From: Methanothrix sp.
Lineage (GTDB): Archaea > Halobacteriota > Methanosarcinia > Methanotrichales > Methanotrichaceae
Direction: 5' to 3'
Assembly: GCA_017994055.1 (NCBI GenBank)
Contig: JAGOLL010000017.1
Span: 1-37,478 of the forward strand
Length of the DNA stretch: 37,478 nucleotides
In this document: piece by piece, positions 15,828-24,250 of the stretch
How positions within the stretch are numbered: the stretch's first letter is position 1
Layout of the letters: each line of letters begins with the position of its first letter
Notes under the pieces: generated by a model
What the model was told of the DNA's origin: nothing
The model's database searches: none
What the model saw: the letters and a program-made list of their open reading frames with translations, nothing else
Position numbers and translations under genes: made by a program

Positions 15828-16873
15828 AAGTATCTGCCTGCCGTCTCCATACACCTGGCCATCAGCTCCGCCGATCTCTCCACATCGCTGAGGCAGAGCA
15901 GCTCCACCGGTGAGTGGATGTAGCGTGTGGCCACGCTTATAACCCCGGTGGGAATGCCGGACTTGGTAAGGTAGATGGACGTGGCATCTGTAGTTCCTCC
16001 TTCCGAGGCCTCCATCTGCACCGGGATTCCGAACTCCCGAGCTGTTCCCACCATCCATTCCAGGACCTGAGGGGTGGCCATGATGCCCCGCCCGGAGGCA
16101 TCGGCTACAACCACTACCGGCCCCTTGCCCATCTCTATAGGAGCATCCTTCTTTTCTATTCCCGGATGGTCTCCCGGAACGGTTACATCCGATGCTATGG
16201 CCACATCCGGATCCAGGCCGTAGGCGGCAACCTTGGCCCCCTTGAGGCCCACCTCCTCCTGCACCGTGGCCACGGCATAGATGGTTGACCTGGACTGTGT
16301 CCTCTTCAGGGCCTCAATCATGGCCACCAGGCCGGCCCGGTTGTCAAAGGCCTTGCCCGTGACCCGATCGCCCTGGAGGATGGCAAATGTCCGGTCTATG
16401 GATACCGGTGTGCCGGGGAAAATGCCCAAGGCCTCCGCCTCCTTGTCGCTGCAGCAGCCCACATCTATGAACATGTCTCTGCCCTCCACGATCTTCTTCC
16501 TCTCCTCCTCCTTCATCACATGGGGTGGCTTGCAGCCGATAACTCCCTTGATCGGGCCGGATCTGGTGTGAATGACCACCCTCTGGTTGAGGAGGGTCTG
16601 GTCAAACCAGCCTCCAATGCGGATAAACCGGAGAAATCCCTTCTCATCTACCTGTTTTACCATCAGGCCAATCTCATCGGCATGAGCCTCGATCATGACC
16701 GAGGGCCTCTCGCCTTTTTTTACGGCAATCAGATTTCCCAGTTTGTCTATTCTGACCTCGTCCACATAGGGTGCAATCTCCTCTTTAACTATTTGCTGGA
16801 CCGATCCCTCCCACCCGGATATGCCGTGGGCATTGCTCAACTTTTCCAATAATGATTTAATATCGCTCATCAC
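15824..16873 (-). CDS. M42-family aminopeptidase (TET-type / endoglucanase M-like)
   Basis: The 349-residue protein carries all metal and catalytic residues of the M42 family: EAHADEIG (H64 and D66), KAFDNRAG (D177 bridging), QEEVGLKGA (E206 catalytic, E207 metal), ASDVTVPGDHPG (D229) and YIHSPVE (H320). Archaeal members form hollow tetrahedral dodecamers with cobalt or zinc and trim peptides left by the proteasome in the cytoplasm. Length is normal and no signal peptide is seen. ATG 16873 and ATG 16870 are both possible starts. The specificity (acidic, basic or hydrophobic N-terminus) cannot be read from the sequence with confidence. Confidence 0.93.
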   Translation of the reverse strand: MMSDIKSLLEKLSNAHGISGWEGSVQQIVKEEIAPYVDEVRIDKLGNLIAVKKGERPSVMIEAHADEIGLMVKQVDEKGFLRFIRIGGWFDQTLLNQRVVIHTRSGPIKGVIGCKPPHVMKEEERKKIVEGRDMFIDVGCCSDKEAEALGIFPGTPVSIDRTFAILQGDRVTGKAFDNRAGLVAMIEALKRTQSRSTIYAVATVQEEVGLKGAKVAAYGLDPDVAIASDVTVPGDHPGIEKKDAPIEMGKGPVVVVADASGRGIMATPQVLEWMVGTAREFGIPVQMEASEGGTTDATSIYLTKSGIPTGVISVATRYIHSPVELLCLSDVERSAELMARCMETAGRYF

Positions 16874-17438
16874 ATCATCTCTGCTATTAGCAGGCTGTCC
16901 TCATTTGTGCCCCTCATTACTGGCATAGGTGATCAATATATCTACATGTTTCTCCGCCAGCGGCTCAAGGACTTGCGGGGAAGCATCATCAATATCCCTA
17001 AGAGGACATGGTTTATGGCTTAAACAGATGGCTCAGACGGGCCAGCATAAGAAGTTGAGGCCGAAGCAGCCTGATTTCTCTTCAGGCAGTGCAGGAGGAG
17101 TGGCCCAGATTCTCTTCCCCCGGAACGAGGCCGGAGCCTGCATCCATCAGGAGACGCCGCCTCGTTTTAAAATTCCGCGACTCCAATGCCTCAGGTCCCG
17201 TCCCAAGAGGTGATGGGCCATCTCGCGCATGAAATGAGGAGCTGGCCGTAAGCTGTCACTAACAGATCCGTCGATTTTTAAGAGATCTTATGCACCAGGC
17301 TTCGAGCGGCCAGGGGATTCCTCCCGCCCGGATATGTCTGCGGTGGGGGAGAGGGAGAACTGGACCATAAAATTAAATCCCCGGACGGGAATAAGTTTTT
17401 CCCCTTCCAGAGGAACAGGGATAGAGGAATTGAGATCT
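16874..17438. other. Gene-poor gap between the aminopeptidase and HMG-CoA reductase genes
   Basis: No convincing gene lies in these 565 bases. The minus strand holds broken protein-like stretches, such as PHFMREMAHHLLGRDL around 17180-17225 and DDASPQVLEPLAEKHVDIL around 16930-16985. They are in different frames with stops between, so a relic gene is possible but I cannot identify it. A/T-rich ATAAAATTAAAT near 17366-17378 is a likely TATA region for the downstream gene. Confidence 0.4.
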
Positions 17439-18710
17439 ATGACTTCAAGAATATCGGGATTTTACAGGCTGGCTCCCTCGGAGAGGCTTGCCGCTGCGGC
17501 AGAGCAGGCCTCACTGGGAAAAGAGGAGATAGACCAGATAAAAGAGGGCCTATCCCTGGATGCGGCGGATAAGATGGTGGAGAATGTGATAGGAATAATG
17601 CAGGTTCCATTGGGCGTTGCCACCAACTTCGTCATCGATGGCCGGGAGATCCTCATCCCCATGGCTACCGAGGAGCCCTCGGTCATAGCCGCTGCCAGCA
17701 ATGGTGCCAAGATGGCTCGGGAGGGAGGCGGTTTTCTCACCACCAGCACCGGACCGGTCATGAGAGCCCAGATCCAGGTTACTGGCATCCCCGACCCCTA
17801 TTCCGCCCGACATGCGGTTCTCTTTCATAAAGACGATCTCATTGCCATGGCTAATGAAAAGGATCCCATGCTGGTCAAGTTCGGAGGAGGGGTCAAGGAC
17901 ATCGAGGTCAGGGTCATAGACTCCCGGCTGGGGCCTATGGTAGTGGTCCATCTCATAGTGGACTGCCGGGATGCCATGGGGGCTAATGCCGTCAATACCA
18001 TGGCCGAGTCCCTGGCGCCCCGAATCGAGCAGATAACCGGGGGGCGGGTATATCTACGCATCATCTCCAATCTAGCCGATCTGCGTCTGGCCAGGGCCAG
18101 GGCAGTCTTCAAAGCTGATGAGATAGGGGGGCATGAGGTGGTGGACGGGATCCTCCTGGCAGCGGAGCTGGCCCAGATCGATCCATACCGCGCTGCCACC
18201 CACAACAAGGGCATCATGAATGGGGCGACGGCTCTGGTTTTAGCCACAGGAAACGATACCAGAGCGGTGGAGGCGGGAGCGCATGCCTATGCCTCAATGA
18301 CAGGACAGTATCGGTCGCTCACCCGCTACGAGAAGAACAGAGACGGCGACCTGGTTGGAAGCATAGAAATGCCGGTGGCGGTGGGACTGGTAGGCGGAGC
18401 TACCAGAGTTCATCCCGTGGCCCGGGCAGCGGTGAAGATGCTGGGAGTTAGAAGCGCAGACGAGCTCTCCCGCATCATCGCCGCGGTGGGACTATGCCAG
18501 AACTTCGCCGCCTTGCGGGCTCTAGCCTCCGAGGGCATTCAGAGGGGACACATGTCACTTCATGCCAAGAACGTGGCGGTTCAGGCGGGAGCCAAGTGCG
18601 ATATGATTGAGATCATCGCCGCTCGCATGGCTGCTGAGCGCAGAATCAGCGTATCCAGGGCTTCTGAGCTCTTGGCCGAGATGGATGAAAAGGCTCGGGG
18701 AGAGAATTGA
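17439..18710 (+). CDS. hmgA: Hydroxymethylglutaryl-CoA reductase, class II type
   Basis: This enzyme reduces HMG-CoA to mevalonate for archaeal isoprenoid lipids. From ATG 17439 it has 423 residues, close to the 428 of the Pseudomonas mevalonii class II enzyme. It begins TSRISGFYRLAPSERL, a class II style N-terminus. Catalytic positions are visible: ENVIG (Glu), HNKGIMNG (Lys), ATGNDTRAVEAGAHAYA (Asp) and RGHMSLHAKN (His). The frame extends back to ATG 17334, but the probable TATA region near 17366-17378 lies inside that extension. Class II enzymes occur in bacteria, Archaeoglobus and some other archaea, whereas many methanogens carry class I. The prephenate dehydratase gene overlaps its stop, so co-expression is likely. 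Confidence 0.92.
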   Translation: MTSRISGFYRLAPSERLAAAAEQASLGKEEIDQIKEGLSLDAADKMVENVIGIMQVPLGVATNFVIDGREILIPMATEEPSVIAAASNGAKMAREGGGFLTTSTGPVMRAQIQVTGIPDPYSARHAVLFHKDDLIAMANEKDPMLVKFGGGVKDIEVRVIDSRLGPMVVVHLIVDCRDAMGANAVNTMAESLAPRIEQITGGRVYLRIISNLADLRLARARAVFKADEIGGHEVVDGILLAAELAQIDPYRAATHNKGIMNGATALVLATGNDTRAVEAGAHAYASMTGQYRSLTRYEKNRDGDLVGSIEMPVAVGLVGGATRVHPVARAAVKMLGVRSADELSRIIAAVGLCQNFAALRALASEGIQRGHMSLHAKNVAVQAGAKCDMIEIIAARMAAERRISVSRASELLAEMDEKARGEN

Positions 18711-19546
18711 GACCGGACGCAATCTCCGGGCCGTGCCGCATAGCTGTCCTGGGGCCACAGGGCACCTACTCGGAGAAGGCGGCTCTTCTCTGGTGCAAAG
18801 AAATGAGAGCTTCCAATCTGGTCTATTTCCCTGACTTTGAGAGCGTGCTGGATTCTGTCCGGCAGGAACGGGTTGAAGCAGGAATAGTGCCGGTGGAAAA
18901 CAGCCTGGAGGGTGCGGTTACTGCGGTCATGGACTTACTCTTGCGGCTGGATGTGGTCATTGTGGGAGAGGTCAACCTTCCCATCAGGCACTGTCTTGTA
19001 GGACGGGGGGGTGGGGAGATCAGGGTCATACTATCCCACCCCCAGGCCCTGGCTCAGTGCCGCAAGTATCTGCATGAGCACTATCCGGACGCGGAGATCA
19101 GGACCACCGGCTCCACCTCTCATGCCGCCCGGCTGGCCCAGGAGTTCCCGGAGATGGCAGCCATAGCCGGCCAGGACGCTGCGGAGAGGTATGGACTCTC
19201 GATCCTGGCCAGAGAGATTCAGGATGCAAGCGACAACATAACCCGTTTTATTGTGGTGGCAAGAGAGGGAGTGGGCCGGAGCGGAAGAGACAAAACCTCG
19301 CTGGTGATCTATCTGGACAGAGACCGACCGGGGGCTCTCTACTCCATACTGGAGGAGTTTGCCCGGCGCAATATCAATTTGACCCGGATCGAGTCCCGGC
19401 CCAGCCGAAAAGGTCTGGGAGACTATTACTTCTATATCGATCTGGAGGGGCATATGCAGGATCAAGAGGTTGGAGAGGCAGTGGCCGCAGCCAGGGACAA
19501 AGCGGCAATGGTGAAGGTGCTGGGATCCTATCCCCGAGCATTATAG
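18707..19546 (+). CDS. pheA: Prephenate dehydratase with ACT domain
   Basis: The enzyme converts prephenate to phenylpyruvate in phenylalanine synthesis. The 279 residues contain LGPQGTYSE near 15-23, VPVENSLEGAV near 61-71, LSHPQALAQC near 108-117, TSHAARLA and the catalytic DNITRF motif near 176-181. An ACT domain follows from about 195 with GALYSILEEFARRNINLTRI and ESRPS, the phenylalanine-binding signature, so feedback inhibition is expected. There is no fused chorismate mutase. The TTG start shares TTGA with the stop of the HMG-CoA reductase gene, indicating translational coupling. No closer in-frame ATG or GTG precedes the first conserved motif, which supports TTG. Confidence 0.93.
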   Translation: MRPDAISGPCRIAVLGPQGTYSEKAALLWCKEMRASNLVYFPDFESVLDSVRQERVEAGIVPVENSLEGAVTAVMDLLLRLDVVIVGEVNLPIRHCLVGRGGGEIRVILSHPQALAQCRKYLHEHYPDAEIRTTGSTSHAARLAQEFPEMAAIAGQDAAERYGLSILAREIQDASDNITRFIVVAREGVGRSGRDKTSLVIYLDRDRPGALYSILEEFARRNINLTRIESRPSRKGLGDYYFYIDLEGHMQDQEVGEAVAAARDKAAMVKVLGSYPRAL

Positions 19547-19562
19547 GTGAGAAGTTGATGTT

Positions 19563-20396
19563 ATGGTTGATAAAAGCAAAACGGGAATTGTCCTCGCCCC
19601 CTATGGATCTCTGTCTCTTCCTGCCCTAGCCACATATGAAGGAATAGTCCAGGCTTATGAGAATGAGTTTTCGGGATCCTCTGTCCAGCTGGCCTTCACC
19701 TCCAAGCTGATGAGAAGGAGGCTGGAAGAAAGGGAGGGCATCCTTGTACCTGACCTACCGGGCGCACTGCAGGAGCTGCAGGATCTTGGCTGCGATAGGG
19801 TAGCGGTCCAGTCCTTGCAGATTGTGCCAGGCGGGGAGTTTCATCAGATAGCGGAGCTGATTTACGCCCTCCGCATGGACCATGCTTCCCGCATCCCAAA
19901 TCTGGAGCTGGGCCTGCCGCTTCTCTCAAGCCTCTCAGACTGTCGGACGGTCTCCTCTCTGCTGCCCGATCTTATCAGCCGGGCAGGCGTTGATATCTCC
20001 TCAGAAAGAGATAAACAGGGATCAAGGTTAGCGGTGCTTCTGGCTGGTCACGGCACAAATCATCCCGCCGATGCTCTCTACTGCCTTCTGGCAAGCATCT
20101 TGGATAAGCAATATAGAAATGTCTTTTTGGCCAGCATCGAGGGCGCTTTCGGGCTTGAGGATCTGCTGCCGGCTCTGAAAGAGAGAGGAGCGGAGAGAAT
20201 CTTGCTCATGCCTTTTATGCTGGTGGCGGGAGGGCATGCGGAAAAAGATCTCTTCGGGGTTGATCCCCAGTCCTGGAAGAGCATTCTGGAGAGAGAGGGC
20301 TATCAGGTCTCATCCCATAATCAGGGAATGGGCGAGTCTTCCGAGGTGATATCCTTATTTCTGGAGCGTACCAGGAGGGCAATGGACAAGATGTAA
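19563..20396 (+). CDS. cbiK: Sirohydrochlorin cobaltochelatase, CbiK type
   Basis: The enzyme inserts cobalt into sirohydrochlorin in the anaerobic pathway to cobamides, which methanogens need for methyl transfer. The 277-residue length fits CbiK, not the short archaeal CbiX. The N-terminal half shows IVLAPYGSLSLPALATYEGI, AFTSKLMRRRLEEREGI and VAVQSLQIVPGGEFHQI. The C-terminal half shows AVLLAGHGTNHPADALY and LMPFMLVAGGHAEKDL, whose histidines (GHG and GGH) bind the metal. AGGTGAG near 19548 lies ahead of ATG 19563. It follows pheA by 16 bases and probably belongs to the same transcript. No export signal is present, so it is cytoplasmic. Confidence 0.9.
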   Translation: MVDKSKTGIVLAPYGSLSLPALATYEGIVQAYENEFSGSSVQLAFTSKLMRRRLEEREGILVPDLPGALQELQDLGCDRVAVQSLQIVPGGEFHQIAELIYALRMDHASRIPNLELGLPLLSSLSDCRTVSSLLPDLISRAGVDISSERDKQGSRLAVLLAGHGTNHPADALYCLLASILDKQYRNVFLASIEGAFGLEDLLPALKERGAERILLMPFMLVAGGHAEKDLFGVDPQSWKSILEREGYQVSSHNQGMGESSEVISLFLERTRRAMDKM

Positions 20397-20554
20397 TTTC
20401 ACAATATTCTTTATAGATCATAGCTACCATTATTAATTCTTCTAAATAATCTCAGTGAAAGCAATTTAATTTTATAGTAATGCTCCGAGGCTTGCATCTG
20501 GGTGCCCCTCCGCCGGTTCAATCAACTAATTGTGCGAATGCCAAATATCACCAT

Positions 20555-20887
20555 CTAAATGATTTTGGGCTTCGAATATATCTTATGAAAGGCTGAGTTC
20601 AAAATTTCAACATCGGATAGCCTTCCTGATGATTTCATTCGATCGATCTCAATAAGAAGGAATTCGGTATCCTTCAAGCTCAATTTGTGCTTATTTGCAT
20701 ATTTTGCTGCCAATATTTTCAACTCTTTTTTTGAGGAATAACGCTTGGGAGGTTTTCCATCGACAAAGTTGAAAATATGGCCGCATTTCCTATGCCCAAT
20801 CGTAGGTGTTGATGGATTTGCCGAAGTTTTTATATAATCCTTAAAGGTATCACAATCCACTATCTCACCACATTCACATAAAATCAT
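20555..20887 (-). CDS. Small zinc-ribbon-like protein of unknown function
   Basis: The 110-residue protein begins MILCECGEIVDCDTF and has GHRKCGHIFNF at 32-42, giving cysteine pairs suited to a small zinc-binding knuckle. The rest is charged and helical (SSKKELKILAAKYANKHKL, then EFLLIEIDRM). I cannot name a family. A strong Shine-Dalgarno site, GGGAGGAT on the minus strand at 20892-20899, lies 4 bases before the ATG, which supports it as a real gene. It lies in an AT-rich stretch between the housekeeping genes and the injection-system genes and is read in the opposite direction to both, so its link to the injection system is unclear. Confidence 0.6.
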   Translation of the reverse strand: MILCECGEIVDCDTFKDYIKTSANPSTPTIGHRKCGHIFNFVDGKPPKRYSSKKELKILAAKYANKHKLSLKDTEFLLIEIDRMKSSGRLSDVEILNSAFHKIYSKPKII

Positions 20888-21363
20888 TTAAATCCTCCCT
20901 TTAATCTGGATGAACATAATAATCTTCTATTTTCATTAGAAGCTCTTTGATAGTATTTACAAATAGCGGCTGACAGAAAAGCATAAGCAGTTATTGATGC
21001 CAGAAAAGGCTTGATCGCGATTCTTTGAGAAGTTATTCACAGCGTAATAAAAGACCTAAAGCCTCATATCCGACAATATAATAGGGATTGGAGGGCTTAT
21101 GCAAGTCAAGAGATCTCATTTAGCGAGGTTTCTAGATTGCGCCGAATTATCAGAGAAATTCATGCCGGATATGACTGTCTGCTGTTATTAGCCACGCAGG
21201 TTTGAATAGCAATAGTCTTTTTTAAGTTTCTCGTTTCTCGGAAAGACATTTATACTTTAAAAACATATGGAATTAAGAATTCTTTCATTCAGGAGCGAGC
21301 AATTCGGCAATGAAACTCCTGCAAAGGTAGTTGTACTGATAGATGTATTGCCAAAATTTGAGT
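20888..21363. other. AT-rich intergenic region with a possible gene relic
   Basis: No full gene is seen. On the plus strand 21029-21205 is open for 58 codons and protein-like (including FSEVSRLRRIIREIHAGYD), but it lacks a start codon. It is preceded in frame by a short open stretch ending in TGA at 21026-21028. It may be a relic. The rest is AT-rich with no clear features. Confidence 0.35.
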
Positions 21364-21379
21364 TTTATATTATAAAATT
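21364..21379 (+). promoter_or_regulatory. Strong TATA-like element
   Basis: TTTATATTATAAAATT lies 23-38 bases before ATG 21402, the spacing for a leaderless or nearly leaderless archaeal transcript. Confidence 0.4.
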
Positions 21380-21401
21380 TTAAGAATCATCCTGTAGCGA
21401 C

Positions 21402-21566
21402 ATGGCGAAGACCATATCATCACTTTACAGATCTGCCTCTGCCAGAGGATATGTGAAATACAAGCTGATACCTTATTTATTGGCTGATAAGTTTAGAGAG
21501 CTTTTATTGGTTCAATCTTGTTGGAGAATCCTGAATGAGATTAAGCAAGGATTTTGCCTCAGATAA
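21402..21566 (+). CDS. Possible 54-residue basic protein
   Basis: A 54-codon frame reads MAKTISSLYRSASARGYVKY and continues KLIPYLLADKFRELLLVQ to a TAA. It is basic and helical, with no recognised domain. The TATA-like element at 21364-21379 fits a leaderless transcript from this ATG, which is the main evidence. No Shine-Dalgarno site is visible. It lies 135 bases before the first injection-system gene on the same strand. It could be a small accessory or regulatory protein of that cluster, or a chance frame. Confidence 0.3.
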   Translation: MAKTISSLYRSASARGYVKYKLIPYLLADKFRELLLVQSCWRILNEIKQGFCLR

Positions 21567-21617
21567 ATTGATTTAAGGAGGATTGATATAAGGCATTGTT
21601 GATTTCATAATATTGCA

Positions 21618-21627
21618 TTATATATTT
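21618..21627 (+). promoter_or_regulatory. Likely TATA box of the injection-system operon
   Basis: TTATATATTT precedes ATG 21701 by about 75 bases, giving an expected leader of roughly 50 bases that contains the GGTGAT site at 21692-21697. A second candidate, AAGTTTATTT near 21670-21679, would give a leaderless transcript instead. Confidence 0.4.
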
Positions 21628-21700
21628 CGATATAGTCAATAGTCCATATCTTCCGATTTTTTGGAAAAAAAGTTTATTTGCAGGCAAGCATGGTGATTCA

Positions 21701-22090
21701 ATGACAGAGAAGATTGATTGGATAGTTAATGCAAAGGTAGCTGGCGGTCCAGATGTTAAGGCAGGCGATTCCTTAATTGTTGAAGCATATGACAAGATAG
21801 ACGTTTCTGTCCCAAAAAACGGCAATATAGATGTAGATTTGCAGCCCGGAGCTTTGTCACAGGTTTATTTTCTATTGATTAGCGCCTCGGACAAATCAAT
21901 GTATTCAAATCTAACTTATAAGCCGCTAAATGGGGATTCTATCAAATTGGATGCCCCACTTATTCTGATAGGCAATGGGGCTATCAGTTTGCTGACTTCA
22001 GCAAATAAGATAAATTTTGCCAATGCTTCGACAACCGATGATGCCGATCTTTCCATACTAATCGGAAGAAAAGCAGTGGTACCGCCGTAG
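21701..22090 (+). CDS. First gene of the injection-system cluster, small protein of unknown function
   Basis: I do not recognise this 129-residue protein. It is predicted to be mostly beta strand: WIVNAKVAGGPDVKAGDSL, YDKIDVSVPKNGNIDVDL, then SQVYFLLISASDKSMY and SILIGRKAVVPP. There are no cysteines, no signal peptide and no membrane helix. GGTGAT at 21692-21697 precedes the ATG by 3 bases. The sheath gene starts 34 bases after its stop, and the position suggests a structural or assembly role in the particle. Its more AT-rich codon use is like the region upstream. A second possibility is that it is a capping or decorating protein, but nothing in the sequence proves this. Confidence 0.7.
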   Translation: MTEKIDWIVNAKVAGGPDVKAGDSLIVEAYDKIDVSVPKNGNIDVDLQPGALSQVYFLLISASDKSMYSNLTYKPLNGDSIKLDAPLILIGNGAISLLTSANKINFANASTTDDADLSILIGRKAVVPP

Positions 22091-22124
22091 TGAGTATTGA
22101 GATTAAATTTTAAGGAGGCTTCAA

Positions 22125-23699
22125 ATGCCTATCGTAACAACATATCCAGGAGTCTACATTGAGGAGATTCCCAGCGGGGTTCGCACTATTATCGGCGTGT
22201 CGACCTCTATCACCGCTTTTGTAGGGCGAGCTCTCAAAGGGCCAACAAATGAGCCGGTGATAATCCACAGCTTTGGCGATTATGAGCGTATCTTCGGCGG
22301 GCTTTGGATTCACAGCACCATGAGTTATGCAGTGCAGCAATACTTCCTCAATGGGGGAACCGATGGAGTAATCGTTAGACTTACTAAAGATGCCGTCCGT
22401 GCAGAATTCGAACTTCCTCCGGAAAGCGGTAGCCTAAAACTCCTTCTGGAGGCGAAAAGCGAAGGCGCATGGGGCAGCAATCTGCAGATCAGCATAGACC
22501 ATGATACTCGCGATCTAATGGAGAACGAAGTTGAGAAATTAGGCGATAAAATATTCAATATAGCCATCGAGCTGGTAAATTCCGCCGACAAAAAGCAGAT
22601 TCTATCAAAAGAGGCATTTCTCAATGTAACTCTTGATCCGGATGATTCCAGATTTATAGGCAAGATTCTATCTCAGGAATCAAATCTGGTTCAAATTCCA
22701 GATCCTTACATGGGCGGCAGCACAAGCTTTCCATCAATTCGCCCAGCGGAGACCTCAGATCCGATTCTACCATCAACCGCAGGGAGCGATGGAAATGAAC
22801 TAACTCATGAGGAATATGAGGGCTCTGAGAATGATAAAACAGGAATCTACGCCTTAAAAAAGACGGACATATTCAATATTATGTGCATTCCACCGTTCAC
22901 GCCCATTCAGGATGTGGCTTCAAGTACATGGGCAGCGGCCTTAACCCTCTGCAAAGAAAAGCGTGCATTCCTCCTCATCGATCCGCCCATCGATTGGACC
23001 AGCAAAGAAGCTGCCAAGGAGAATGTGGATTATCTGAGAGGTGCCTTTCCGGATCATGCTGCCATCTATTTCCCTCGAATCAAGATGGCTGATCCCTTGA
23101 AAGAGAACCGACTGGAGGAGTTCGTTCCCTGCGGAGTGGTGGCTGGAATATACGCCCGCATCGACGCTCAGCGGGGAATCTGGAAGGCGCCCGCGGGTAC
23201 AGATACTGCCATGGCAGGAGTGCAGGAGCTGAAGATCAGGCTCACCGACGGGGAAAACGGAGAGCTTAATCCACTGGGGATTAACTGCCTGCGCAACTTC
23301 CCTGTGGTTAACAATATTGTATGGGGAGCGAGAACCCTTGCCGGAGCAGATCGCATGGCCTCTGAATGGAAGTATATCCCTGTCAGGCGTCTGGCCCTGT
23401 ACATAGAGGAGAGCCTCTACCGGGGAACTCAGTGGGTTGTCTTCGAGCCCAATGATGAGCCCCTTTGGTCCCAGATCAGACTCAACATCGGGTCCTTTAT
23501 GAGTGGCCTCTACCGTCAGGGAGCTTTTCAGGGCAGAACCCCCAGAGAGGCTTATTTTGTCAAATGCGACAAAGAAACAACCACACAAGCGGATATAAAC
23601 CAGGGGATTGTTAACATATTGGTGGGATTCGCACCTCTCAAGCCTGCGGAATTCGTAATAATAAAGATTCAGCAGATGGCGGGGGAGATCCAGACATAG
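22125..23699 (+). CDS. Contractile tail sheath protein (Pvc2-4/Afp2-4-like)
   Basis: The 524-residue protein forms the outer contractile sheath. It opens with TTYPGVYIEEIPSGVRTI, the phage sheath N-terminal signature, followed by STSITAFVGRALKGPTNEP. The C-terminal domain from about 385 has INCLRNFPVVNNIVWGARTL, then VPVRRLALYIEESLYRGTQW and EPNDEPLWSQIRLNIGSFM. These are the core sheath motifs that mesh neighbouring subunits. The length is close to that of eCIS and phage-like sheaths, with a variable middle region of about 90-300. AAGGAGG at 22112-22118 is 6 bases before ATG 22125. Only one sheath gene is seen in the window, whereas Afp and PVC have three. The tube gene follows by 12 bases. 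Confidence 0.95.
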   Translation: MPIVTTYPGVYIEEIPSGVRTIIGVSTSITAFVGRALKGPTNEPVIIHSFGDYERIFGGLWIHSTMSYAVQQYFLNGGTDGVIVRLTKDAVRAEFELPPESGSLKLLLEAKSEGAWGSNLQISIDHDTRDLMENEVEKLGDKIFNIAIELVNSADKKQILSKEAFLNVTLDPDDSRFIGKILSQESNLVQIPDPYMGGSTSFPSIRPAETSDPILPSTAGSDGNELTHEEYEGSENDKTGIYALKKTDIFNIMCIPPFTPIQDVASSTWAAALTLCKEKRAFLLIDPPIDWTSKEAAKENVDYLRGAFPDHAAIYFPRIKMADPLKENRLEEFVPCGVVAGIYARIDAQRGIWKAPAGTDTAMAGVQELKIRLTDGENGELNPLGINCLRNFPVVNNIVWGARTLAGADRMASEWKYIPVRRLALYIEESLYRGTQWVVFEPNDEPLWSQIRLNIGSFMSGLYRQGAFQGRTPREAYFVKCDKETTTQADINQGIVNILVGFAPLKPAEFVIIKIQQMAGEIQT

Positions 23700-23711
23700 G
23701 AGGCCGAAGTC

Positions 23712-24224
23712 ATGGCACAATTCAGCATAAAGCCGACTCGATATGATCCATACAAGAACTTCAAGTTCAGGGTAAAGTGGGATGGACAATATGTGGCGGG
23801 AGTGAGCAAGGTCAGTGCGCTAAAAAGGACAACAGAGGTGGTCGAGCATAGAGAAGGAGGCGATTCCAGCAGCAGTCGGAAATCTCCAGGAAGGACAAAA
23901 TACGAGCCCATCACCATGGAGCGTGGAGTGACTCATGATCTGGAGTTCGAGAATTGGGCCAATAGGGTCTGGAACTACGAGAACGCCCAAGCCCAAAACA
24001 GCGAGACAGAGGTATCTCTGAAGGACTTTAGGAAGGACTTAATTTTAGACGTCTTTAATGAAGCAGGTCAGAAGGTGATATCCTACAAGATCTTTCGATG
24101 CTGGGTCTCTGAATACCAGGCTCTTCCCGATCTGGATGCAAATGCCAATGCCGTAGCCATCCAGACCATAAAGCTAGAAAATGAAGGCTGGGTTAGGGAT
24201 GCAGAGGTAAAAGAGCCTTCTTAG
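23712..24224 (+). CDS. Inner tail tube protein (Pvc1/Afp1-like, gp19 family)
   Basis: The 170-residue protein is the inner tube subunit through which cargo travels. It has the typical start DPYKNFKFRVKWDGQYVAGV, followed by SKVSALKRTTEVVEHREGG, a Gly/Ser-rich loop, PITMERGVTHDLEFENWANR and a terminal LPDLDANANAVAIQTIKLEN. This is the T4 gp19-like tube pattern used by eCIS. GGAGG at 23699-23703 lies 8 bases before ATG 23712. It lies between the sheath and a baseplate protein, as in many eCIS operons. Only one tube gene occurs in the window. A second, related one could exist past the window end. Confidence 0.93.
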   Translation: MAQFSIKPTRYDPYKNFKFRVKWDGQYVAGVSKVSALKRTTEVVEHREGGDSSSSRKSPGRTKYEPITMERGVTHDLEFENWANRVWNYENAQAQNSETEVSLKDFRKDLILDVFNEAGQKVISYKIFRCWVSEYQALPDLDANANAVAIQTIKLENEGWVRDAEVKEPS

Positions 24225-24250
24225 CCGACCTTTGGCTGATGTAAACTGCC

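Noticed and set aside
16929-17213. A 94-codon plus-strand frame in the gap before HMG-CoA reductase
   Set aside because: No recognisable domain, uneven composition and no ribosome site. It looks like a chance frame in GC-rich DNA.
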